A stretch of 64,000 bases of DNA, from the NCBI GenBank assembly GCA_905202595.1, contig CAJKSP010000003.1, forward strand, positions 25,118 to 89,117, written 5' to 3'. The first letter of the stretch is position 1, and each line of letters starts with the position of its first letter. This document shows, in pieces, positions 8,528 to 14,917 of the stretch. The position numbers were made by a program, and so were the translations under genes. The notes beneath the pieces are model-generated. The model did no database searches. It was not told the origin of the DNA and was given only the letters and a program-made list of their open reading frames with translations. The DNA is from an uncultured Sutterella sp. (lineage in GTDB: Bacteria; Pseudomonadota; Gammaproteobacteria; Burkholderiales; Burkholderiaceae_F).

Positions 8528-9400
8528 ATGACGACTCCTCGCGTTCTTGCGGTTCACGATCTCTGCTCCTTCGGCCGTTGCTCGCTCACGGCTGCCATTC
8601 CGGTGATTTCGGCGATGGGCATTCAGGTCTGCCCCTTCCCGACGGCTTGGTTCTCGAACAATCTCACGTACGGCACGTACCACTTCACCGACTTTACGCC
8701 GGGAATGACAGCCTTCATGGACAAGTGGCAGAGCCTCGGCTATTCCTACGATGCGATCTACAGCGGCTTTCTCGCCGATGCCGGCCAGGTGGCCGTCGTC
8801 TGCGACGCTGTGCGCCGCTTCGGCCGAGAGGGCTCGCTCATCGTGGTCGATCCTGCCATGGGCGACGACGGCAAGCTCTACCCGGTCTTCAAGCCGGCAT
8901 TCGTCGAGGAGATGCGAAAGCTCGTCGCCTGCGCGACGGTCATTACGCCGAACTACACGGAAGCGTGCCTGCTCCTTGACGAGCCGCTGCCCGCTGAGGG
9001 CGAGCTCGAGGCGCCCGACGAAGCCAAGCTGCGCCGCCTCTTCAAGGGGCTCGCGGCGCTCGGCGCCAAGCAGACGGTGATTACGAGCGTGCCGGCCGGC
9101 GAGGGCCTCATCAAGGTGGCGAGCTTCGACGCTGCGTCGGGCGCCTACGTCGAGCGCACGACAAAGCGCATTCCCTTCTCGACATGCGGCACGGGCGACC
9201 TCTTCACGAGCGTGATGACGGGAGCGATGCTTCGCGGCCGCAGCCTCGCCGCGTCGGCTGCGCTTGCGATGGACTTTGCGAGCTACGTCATCGACTTCAC
9301 GTACCGAGCCGGCAGCGACTGGCGCGAAGGCGTGCAGCTCGAGCCCTGCCTCGGCAGGCTGATCGACATGGCGGCGGCGCCCGAAGGGGCCGCCAGCTGA
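8528..9400 (+). CDS. pdxY: Pyridoxal/pyridoxamine kinase (PdxY/PdxK type)
   Basis: Ribokinase-fold kinase of the vitamin B6 salvage pathway, phosphorylating pyridoxal or pyridoxamine to the coenzyme form; 290 residues, normal for the family. It begins TPRVLAVHDLCSFGR as in the anaerobe-type pyridoxamine kinases, has a DPAMGDDGKLY segment typical of the substrate pocket, ITPNYTEACLL after it, and the anion-hole/catalytic motif CGTGDLFTSV near residue 220. The ATG at 8528 gives the family N-terminus; the open frame continues upstream but that part looks non-coding. No strong Shine-Dalgarno is visible. PLP is a cofactor for amino-acid catabolism, which fits the surrounding gene set. PdxY versus PdxK is not resolved. 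Confidence 0.85.
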   Translation: MTTPRVLAVHDLCSFGRCSLTAAIPVISAMGIQVCPFPTAWFSNNLTYGTYHFTDFTPGMTAFMDKWQSLGYSYDAIYSGFLADAGQVAVVCDAVRRFGREGSLIVVDPAMGDDGKLYPVFKPAFVEEMRKLVACATVITPNYTEACLLLDEPLPAEGELEAPDEAKLRRLFKGLAALGAKQTVITSVPAGEGLIKVASFDAASGAYVERTTKRIPFSTCGTGDLFTSVMTGAMLRGRSLAASAALAMDFASYVIDFTYRAGSDWREGVQLEPCLGRLIDMAAAPEGAAS

Positions 9401-9428
9401 GGCGCCTCTGCGCTTGAGGCGCCGTCGG

Positions 9429-9468
9429 CAAAAGGGCTTCCTTGAGAGAGGGGAAGCCCTTTTTTTGC
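9429..9468 (+). terminator. Intrinsic terminator after the PdxY-type kinase
   Basis: AAAGGGCTTCC (9431-9441) pairs with GGAAGCCCTTT (9452-9462), followed by seven T's. A second, weaker GGCGCC/GGCGCC hairpin lies just before it. Confidence 0.85.
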
Positions 9469-9477
9469 GCTGCTTCT

Positions 9478-9506
9478 TTTTCAGAGTGCTCTGCGGCAGG
9501 CATAAT
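9478..9506 (+). promoter_or_regulatory. Possible promoter for the 9580 gene cluster
   Basis: TTTTCA (9478-9483) and CATAAT (9501-9506) are 17 bases apart, 74 bases before the first gene of the unknown cluster and just after a terminator. Confidence 0.35.
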
Positions 9507-9579
9507 AAATTTTCACCCTCAACAGGCCGGAGGGCTCGGCGGCTGCCGTTCTCTCCGCCTTCAGACAGCGGCCAAGCGC

Positions 9580-10131
9580 ATGACGAACAACAACGAGAAC
9601 AACCTCGCAGGCGGCTCGATTGCCGTCCGCCCGAGCATTGCCGAGCCCGGCGCCCTTTCGGAGCTGCTCAGCTACGCAGCATCCGATCTGCTTGCGAGCG
9701 CGAAGGGCGGCGCCGACATTCCGGCCGAAGCGGCCGAGCGAATCATTTTCGGGCTCGCGGGCATCTTCCGCGGGGAGAACGGCATCGTCGACCTGCCGGA
9801 GGGCTGGGATCTCGCGAAGGCTGGCGCCAGGCTGCGGCCTGGGCTCGCGCCGTACTTCGAGCAGATGACGCCTGAAGACCGCGGCATCTTCTCTGACGAT
9901 GCCGAGCTCATCGTGCTCGCTGTGCACTGCTTTCTGGAGGAGGCGCTTGCGCTCGCCGAAGCGGCCGGCGCCTTCCCGGGCAGTCCGGAGAAGCAGCGCG
10001 CCTTCCTGGCCGGCGACGAGATGACGGCCGTCTGCGACGCGTGGGCGGACTGGCTGCTCGGCCGCACGGCGGAAAGCCCCCTTGAAGCGCTCGGCGCCCC
10101 TGCAGAGGACCATGGAGAGATGACAAAGTGA
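9580..10131 (+). CDS. Uncharacterised protein, first of a three-gene paralogue-like set
   Basis: A 183-residue soluble protein that I do not recognise. It starts MTNNNENN, then is mostly helical and acidic. The second half contains AVHCFLEEAL followed by an Asp/Trp segment (CDAWADWLLGRT). The same order, a helix with xxFLxE and then a W-containing segment ending in Gly, recurs in the next two genes, suggesting remote paralogy by tandem duplication. Its stop overlaps the GTG start of the next gene by four bases, so the two are translationally coupled. The ATG at 9580 is the first plausible start after the terminator and promoter region; no strong Shine-Dalgarno was found. No signal peptide or membrane segment. 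Function unknown. Confidence 0.65.
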   Translation: MTNNNENNLAGGSIAVRPSIAEPGALSELLSYAASDLLASAKGGADIPAEAAERIIFGLAGIFRGENGIVDLPEGWDLAKAGARLRPGLAPYFEQMTPEDRGIFSDDAELIVLAVHCFLEEALALAEAAGAFPGSPEKQRAFLAGDEMTAVCDAWADWLLGRTAESPLEALGAPAEDHGEMTK

Positions 10132-10652
10132 CGACAGACGAAAGGATGCATCCGAATGATGCAGCGGTGGAGGCTGCGCTTGAAGGCGAGGCTGCTGTGC
10201 TCGACGCCGCGAGCTTCGAAGGCTTTTTGGCCGGCATTGCCCGGTCGGTGATCCGAAATGTGAGCGAAGTCCGCGCCGGCAAGCTCTCCGCCGAAGATGC
10301 GGCGAAGCGTGACGACGCGACGGTGAGAAGCCTCGCGCAGGTGCTGATGGGCGAGCATGCCAGAATCCGCGCTGATCTCCCGGCAACGGGTCCTGCGCTG
10401 GTGAAGGAGATGGAGGAGAACATCCCGGCGCTCTTCCGGGAGCTTCCCGAGGGCGCCGACCGCGCCAATCCCCGTGCAATGATGGTGCATGCCTGCCGCA
10501 TTTTTCTCTCTGAGCTCTATACGATGATCCGCGCCTGCATCGCAGAGGGCGACCGGCTGACGCCGCAGATGCTCAAGGACCGCATCGAAGGCTTTGCCGC
10601 CGTCTGGGCAGTCCGCTTCATGGGCGACGCGCCGGGGATTGCCCGCGCCTGA
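10128..10652 (+). CDS. Uncharacterised protein, second of the paralogue-like set
   Basis: A 174-residue, mostly helical, acidic protein with no recognised domain. It begins at GTG 10128, overlapping the previous stop (GTGA), a coupling that supports the start. Segments include SFEGFLAGIARSVIRNV near the N-terminus, ACRIFLSELY in the second half, and GFAAVWAVRFMGD near the C-terminus. The last two line up in order and spacing with the corresponding parts of its neighbours on both sides. Probably cytoplasmic. Part of a five-gene string of unknown genes. Function unknown. Confidence 0.65.
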   Translation: MTTDERMHPNDAAVEAALEGEAAVLDAASFEGFLAGIARSVIRNVSEVRAGKLSAEDAAKRDDATVRSLAQVLMGEHARIRADLPATGPALVKEMEENIPALFRELPEGADRANPRAMMVHACRIFLSELYTMIRACIAEGDRLTPQMLKDRIEGFAAVWAVRFMGDAPGIARA

Positions 10653-10671
10653 CGACGAGGAGGACGCACTT

Positions 10672-11202
10672 ATGTCTGGCTGCAGATCTTGCGGACCGCA
10701 GCGCCGCTGCGCAGGCGGCTGCCATGACTTCGGCTCCCGCGCAGACCGGGGCCCCAATCTCGCGGCGATCGACGTGGCGGCGAGCATTTTCCGGCAGGCG
10801 ATGAGAAATCTCCTGAAGCGCATCGACGCCGCGGCGGCGGGCGACATGACGGAGGATGAGCTTGCCGAGGCCAATCAGAAGCTCGTCGACTGGCTTGCCG
10901 TCACCTTTGCAGGCCGAAATCCTCACTTTGAGACGGATCCTGACTGGCATCCGGCAGGGCTCGCCTCGCATTTGATGCAGGCGCTCGGCGCCGGCAGCGG
11001 CGCCGAGCGCCTTCACGACGACGAAGCTGTGATCGAGGCGGCGGCCGAAGCGTTTCTGCGCGATGCCGAGCGGCTGGCGCCGCGGCTTCTCCTGCGGGCG
11101 GGCAGTCCGGCCGCAGCCGGCGAAAGCCCGGAGGCGGCAGACTTTGCGGAGCGCTGGGCTTATCTTTTCACTGGAGCGCCCCTCGGCGGGCACGCGCAAT
11201 GA
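10672..11202 (+). CDS. Uncharacterised protein with Cys-rich N-terminus, third of the paralogue-like set
   Basis: A 176-residue protein of unknown function. The first 17 residues hold four cysteines (MSGCRSCGPQRRCAGGC), a possible small metal site; the rest is helical and acidic. The C-terminal pattern (AEAFLRDAERL, then FAERWAYLFTG) matches that of the two upstream proteins, suggesting shared descent, while the cysteines are unique to this copy. A strong GAGGAGG at 10657-10663 fixes the ATG at 10672, 19 bases after the previous stop. No membrane segment. Function unknown. Confidence 0.68.
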   Translation: MSGCRSCGPQRRCAGGCHDFGSRADRGPNLAAIDVAASIFRQAMRNLLKRIDAAAAGDMTEDELAEANQKLVDWLAVTFAGRNPHFETDPDWHPAGLASHLMQALGAGSGAERLHDDEAVIEAAAEAFLRDAERLAPRLLLRAGSPAAAGESPEAADFAERWAYLFTGAPLGGHAQ

Positions 11203-11232
11203 CTTGCGGGCATTGGATTAGAGGCAACGATC

Positions 11233-11637
11233 ATGCAGTTTGAAGATCTTCAGCATTTTCTGACGGTGCGCCCTTCGGGGCTGCTCGAAAAGGGCGACGA
11301 CCGAGTGGCGACGCCATTCCGCCTTCCGGGCGCCGAGACGCCGATTTCCGTGTGGGTGCGCCGCATGGAAGGCGGCCGGTGCTTCGTGCACGACCGCGGA
11401 GAAGCAGCCAAGGCCGTGAGAGGCTTTGACGCCATTCTGCAGTCCAAGATCTTCGAGCCCGTTCGCACGTCTTGGATCGACGGCGGCGTGCAGGTCGACG
11501 AGGAAGGCAAAATCTTCACGATTGCCAGCGCCGGCGAGCAGCCGCTCTGCGATGCGGTCGCCCGCATCATCGAAGCGCAGATCGTCATCGGCGCGCTCGG
11601 CGCTGCCTGGGCGGCGCATGACGGCGCCGGCCGCTGA
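11233..11637 (+). CDS. DUF1828-like protein
   Basis: A 134-residue protein whose first half fits the DUF1828 pattern: DDRVATPFRLPG, then a β-rich stretch with ISVWVRR, a Gly-Gly turn, CFVHDRGE in the place of the usual LTDDGET, and AVRGFDAIL after it. DUF1828 proteins are known from phages and accessory regions but have no established reaction. The second half is helical (LCDAVARIIEAQIVIGAL). The ATG at 11233 follows an AGAGG about 10 bases upstream. It sits inside the string of unknown genes and is followed 13 bases later by a small protein, so it probably shares their transcript. The domain call is from pattern recognition only. Confidence 0.6.
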   Translation: MQFEDLQHFLTVRPSGLLEKGDDRVATPFRLPGAETPISVWVRRMEGGRCFVHDRGEAAKAVRGFDAILQSKIFEPVRTSWIDGGVQVDEEGKIFTIASAGEQPLCDAVARIIEAQIVIGALGAAWAAHDGAGR

Positions 11638-11650
11638 CGGAGGGGCCGTC

Positions 11651-11935
11651 ATGCGCACCGATCAGCTGCCGCAGGAGCTTGACGATGCCGTCATGCAGCG
11701 CCTCATGCGAGGCCTCTCGCCCAATGCGCTGCGCGCGCTGCATGCGGCGGCAGAAATGCGACATCGTCCGGCCGAAGATGTGCTTCGAGACGAGATCCGC
11801 AGCTACATTGAGGACCGCCTGCCTCCGATCGACATTGAGGGCGTGATTCACGCGATGGGCGACCGCTTCTATCAGTTCGGCTATTTCTGCGGCACAGCCA
11901 AGCGTCTGCTGCGCGAATGGAAGACGCGCGGCTGA
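11651..11935 (+). CDS. Small basic/helical protein, possible ribbon-helix-helix
   Basis: A 94-residue protein of unknown function. The central part, with ALRALHAAAEMRHRPAEDVL and then an EIRSYIEDR helix, has the hydrophobic spacing of the two helices of a CopG/Arc-type ribbon-helix-helix, and the C-terminus is basic (AKRLLREWKTRG). That would make it a DNA-binding regulator of the cluster, but the strand residues are not clear. It starts 13 bases after the DUF1828-like stop and is followed by a strong terminator, marking the 3' end of the unknown cluster. Confidence 0.6.
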   Translation: MRTDQLPQELDDAVMQRLMRGLSPNALRALHAAAEMRHRPAEDVLRDEIRSYIEDRLPPIDIEGVIHAMGDRFYQFGYFCGTAKRLLREWKTRG

Positions 11936-11959
11936 TCGGCTGAGACCGCACCAATCTCG

Positions 11960-11998
11960 TCCCCGAAAGGCTCTGATGCGCTTTTCGGGGATTTTTTT
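11960..11998 (+). terminator. Intrinsic terminator closing the unknown cluster
   Basis: CCCCGAAA (11961-11968) pairs with TTTTCGGGG (11982-11990), followed by ATTTTTTT. Confidence 0.88.
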
Positions 11999-12259
11999 GC
12001 AGAGAAAAGCAAGGCGCTGTTTGTGCGATTGATGGGCGCAAAAGCGGCGTGCTTTGTTCACAAAATTCTGTCAGCGTCAAGCATTGATCGAAAGCCGAAA
12101 CATTTCGCAAAAGATCTTTACGGTTGTGAGTGCAAATGAGAGAATAGAAGCGAAGGAGGAAGAAGGGGCGAAAGCTCCAGCATCCGAAGGCGCCGCAGAT
12201 CAGTTGATGCGGCGGCAGATTCGGAGCAAGGTCCTCCGCCTTCGACAAAGGAGGCCGTC

Positions 12260-12418
12260 ATGACATACATGAAGAACGCACAGCAACGCCCCCACCACGA
12301 ATGGGGCCGGCTCATTCTTTTCGTTCTCTTCCTGATTGTGCTGGCGGCTGTTCTCAAGGGCATGGGCTGGTGCATCGGCGGCGTGTGCGAGATTGGCACC
12401 GACATGCTTCTGCCCTAG
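12260..12418 (+). CDS. 52-residue single-pass membrane protein
   Basis: A short gene: ATG at 12260, preceded by a perfect AAAGGAGG (12247-12254) at optimal spacing, and TAG at 12416-12418. The product starts MTYMKNAQQRPHHEWG and then has one hydrophobic segment (about residues 17-34, LILFVLFLIVLAAVLKG), followed by a short outward tail with two Cys (WCIGGVCEIG). A hairpin with a T run follows at 12471. Ribosome site, membrane helix and terminator together make it a credible gene, but I recognise no family. The neighbours give no functional clue. Confidence 0.62.
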   Translation: MTYMKNAQQRPHHEWGRLILFVLFLIVLAAVLKGMGWCIGGVCEIGTDMLLP

Positions 12419-12469
12419 CGCTTGAGGAGCGCGCTGCCGCTTTCTTTCAGCGTCGGCGCCATGCCTGCA

Positions 12470-12506
12470 GAGCCCTGCTTTAGATGAGAAGGCGGGGCTT
12501 TTTTGC
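12470..12506 (+). terminator. Intrinsic terminator after the small membrane protein
   Basis: AGCCCTGC (about 12471-12478) pairs with GCGGGGCT (12493-12500, one G-T pair), followed by six T's. Confidence 0.65.
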
Positions 12507-12541
12507 GTCCGCAGCCTCAAAGCGGCAGAATGCCCTGCATC

Positions 12542-13087
12542 ATGAATTCACTTCCTTCCGGCGGCCTCCGGCTTCGCGGACTGCCGCCCGTTGTGCGGCG
12601 GGATCCTGCCCCGCGAGTGCTCATTCTCGGCAGCATGCCGAGCGAAGCGTCCCTGGCGGCGGGCGCCTACTATGCGCATCCGCGCAATCGCTTCTGGCCG
12701 GTGATGGCGGCGCTTTTAGGCCGCTCTGCGCCGCCCTCGGCCTTTCCTGAGCGCGCCGCCATGCTCGCTGACGCGGGCATCGCGCTCTGGGATGTCATCG
12801 GCTCCTGCGTGCGCGAAGGCAGTCTCGACAGCGCCATTGAGGCGCTGGAGCCGAACGACATTGCGGGCTTTCTCGCCGAACGGCCGAGCATCTGCATCGT
12901 GTGCCTCAACGGCGGCAAGAGCGCTGAGGTCTGGCGGCGCTGGATTGTCCCGACGCTGACGCCGGCCGCTTTGGCCGGCCTTTCAGTGAGGGCGCTGCCT
13001 TCTACTTCGCCCGCCAATGCGCGCTGGCGCTTTGAAGCGCTTCTCGAGGCTTGGCGGCAGGCCGTCGGTCCTGCTGTCCGCCGCTGA
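12542..13087 (+). CDS. Hypoxanthine/uracil-DNA glycosylase, family 6
   Basis: DNA-deoxyinosine glycosylase of uracil-DNA glycosylase superfamily family 6, 181 residues. It excises deaminated bases (hypoxanthine from deaminated adenine, possibly uracil) to start base-excision repair. Family motifs are clear: LILGSMPSEASL near residues 28-39, then YYAHPRNRFWPVM, GIALWDVIGSC in the middle, and LPSTSPANARW near the C-terminus. The length is normal. The ATG at 12542 is preferred over one at 12530 by position relative to family N-termini, but neither has a strong Shine-Dalgarno, so the start is uncertain by a few residues. It appears to be a single-gene unit between two terminators. Confidence 0.87.
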   Translation: MNSLPSGGLRLRGLPPVVRRDPAPRVLILGSMPSEASLAAGAYYAHPRNRFWPVMAALLGRSAPPSAFPERAAMLADAGIALWDVIGSCVREGSLDSAIEALEPNDIAGFLAERPSICIVCLNGGKSAEVWRRWIVPTLTPAALAGLSVRALPSTSPANARWRFEALLEAWRQAVGPAVRR

Positions 13088-13241
13088 GGCTCATCCGGTG
13101 CTTCGACGGAAATCCACATCGTGCCTATTTTTTAATCACGGCTTAATTTCCTTGCGGCAGAGGGCTGGGCGAGGTTATCCACAGACCTTTCAACTGAGGA
13201 TGTGCACAGCGCGCGGTCGGCAGGACTGGCCTTCGGAAGAC

Positions 13242-13275
13242 AAAAAAAGCGCGCCGCAGAAGATGCGGCGCGCGC
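13242..13275 (-). terminator. Intrinsic terminator of the minus-strand carrier gene
   Basis: Read on the minus strand, GCGCGCCGCA pairs with TGCGGCGCGC around a short loop and is followed by a seven-T run (13242-13248 on the complement). Confidence 0.82.
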
Positions 13276-13334
13276 AGGGCTGAGCCGGATGATGGGCGCT
13301 TGAGGCGCCTGCGTCCGGGGTGCGCCTCCAGGCG

Positions 13335-14543
13335 CTACGGCTTCAGAAGCGGCACGAAGAAGCCCGCGATGATGACGGAGATGCTCGTCACGGTCGCAAA
13401 GCCCGAAACCAGGTATTTCGGCATCAGGTGGTCGGAAATGACCTGACGCTCCTCTTCCGTTTCGCCGACGGCCTTCGCAATTTCATTCACGATGAGGTAG
13501 GTGGCCGGGAAGCCGAGGAGCTGGCCGGCGGAGACGCCCATGGCGAGATTCCGGGAGCCGAGGATCTTCCAGAGCGGCAGCAGATAGAAGAAGATCCAGA
13601 GCACGGCGAAGGTCACGACGAACATCACGACCGTGGCGTAGCCGAGCGTGATGAGGTCGGCCGGCTGAATCTTCGCGAGCGACGGAATGATCGTGGCGAA
13701 GACGGCGACATTGAAGATGCCGGCCGAATTGGCATGCTTGAGGATGTTCTTCGGCACCATGCCCGTCGCGCAGACGACCGTGCCGAGAACAAGAGCCCAG
13801 ATCGAAGCGGAGAGGCCCGTCAGCTTCTGCAGCATGAAGGCGACCCAGGAGAAGAAGGCCGTAATGGCGAGCGAGGTGAAGACGCCGTAGTACTTCTTAT
13901 GGCGTTCAAAGAAGTTCTGGGGCGCGGCAGCTTGCGCAGCGCCGGCTGAGGCTGAAGCGGCGCTGTTGCCGGCATTTTCTGCGCCCGGACGGCGGCCGGT
14001 GCGGCGGAATTCCGCCACGACGGCCTGCGCTTCCTTGATGCCGAAATGCGAGGCGAACGGGGTGCCGAAGAACTTCTGCACGGCGTAGACGATCGTGCCG
14101 AGCGCGGCGGCGAGGGTAAGGCCCTGATCCATCGCGGCGTTCGTCATGATCTGGGTAGCCACGATGCCGCCGTTGATGATCGGGATGGAGACGATCGTCT
14201 CGTTGTAGCCCACGAGCGGAATCATGACGACAGCCGAGATCATTACGACGATCATCGAGAGGACGGCCGTGAGGACCGTGCGCCACTCAGAGATCATTTC
14301 GCGAAGATTGATCGAGGTGCCCATGGAGAAGACAACGGCCACGATGGCAATGCGGCCGAGGTCCGTGAGGCCTGCACGGTGAATGATGTCGGCCGGGATG
14401 ATCCCCGTCATGAAGCAGACGAGGAAGAGCAGCAGGCTCACAAAGACGGAGGAGACCTTCGCTTTGGTGAGCGTGCCGAGAAAGTCGCCGATGCCGAAGA
14501 AGAGCAGGCAGAGAAATAGATAGAAAAAGATGTTGTCGAACAT
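13335..14543 (-). CDS. Inner-membrane carrier, GltS-like symporter fold, substrate unknown
   Basis: A 402-residue polytopic membrane protein with roughly 10 to 11 hydrophobic segments in two halves, separated by a hydrophilic Ala-rich loop (about residues 185-220). The arrangement and the motifs NGGIVATQIMTNAAMDQG in the first half and AGQLLGFPATYLIVNE in the second resemble the sodium/glutamate symporter group, so an amino- or organic-acid symporter is likely; I would not name the substrate. The ATG at 14543 gives a hydrophobic N-terminus (MFDNIFFYLFL). The gene is divergent from the secreted flavoprotein and ends at a strong terminator. Confidence 0.65.
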   Translation of the reverse strand: MFDNIFFYLFLCLLFFGIGDFLGTLTKAKVSSVFVSLLLFLVCFMTGIIPADIIHRAGLTDLGRIAIVAVVFSMGTSINLREMISEWRTVLTAVLSMIVVMISAVVMIPLVGYNETIVSIPIINGGIVATQIMTNAAMDQGLTLAAALGTIVYAVQKFFGTPFASHFGIKEAQAVVAEFRRTGRRPGAENAGNSAASASAGAAQAAAPQNFFERHKKYYGVFTSLAITAFFSWVAFMLQKLTGLSASIWALVLGTVVCATGMVPKNILKHANSAGIFNVAVFATIIPSLAKIQPADLITLGYATVVMFVVTFAVLWIFFYLLPLWKILGSRNLAMGVSAGQLLGFPATYLIVNEIAKAVGETEEERQVISDHLMPKYLVSGFATVTSISVIIAGFFVPLLKP

Positions 14544-14917
14544 GGTGGAAAGAAGCAGGCCGCGTGCGAATCGCCAGGAAGGCGGCCGTCTTCGCCGAGG
14601 CGGGGAAAGCGCTTCAGGAAAGCGGAGAGAGAGACGCAGCGGACAGTTGCGGGGCCGTCGGTAAGCGGCGGGCCTGACGTAGAAGCCTAGCCTCTCTTGT
14701 AGACACTCGGCATCAGGCGATCTGCCTAAGCCGGTGAGCTTTCCGGCGGTCGGCAGGGCAGATGGGCTAGAGCGTCAGTTTCAGATGCCATTAAGCGCTT
14801 TCGGGCATCATCGTCTCAAAATCCCGGGGTGCGCCCTGGAATTCGTGCCGAGAAGGCCGGCTGGAGCGGGAAGTCCAGAAATGCCGCCGGCTATTGCTCG
14901 CTACAAAGGAGACGAAA
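14544..14917. other. Divergent intergenic region (374 bases), no gene seen
   Basis: Lies between the minus-strand carrier and the plus-strand flavoprotein and must hold both promoters. I see no hexamer pair or dyad convincing enough to mark. Confidence 0.4.

Noticed and set aside
13175..13183. A perfect DnaA box (TTATCCACA)
   Set aside because: Only one such box, no AT-rich unwinding element or cluster nearby, and no dnaA/dnaN/gidA genes; not enough for an origin.
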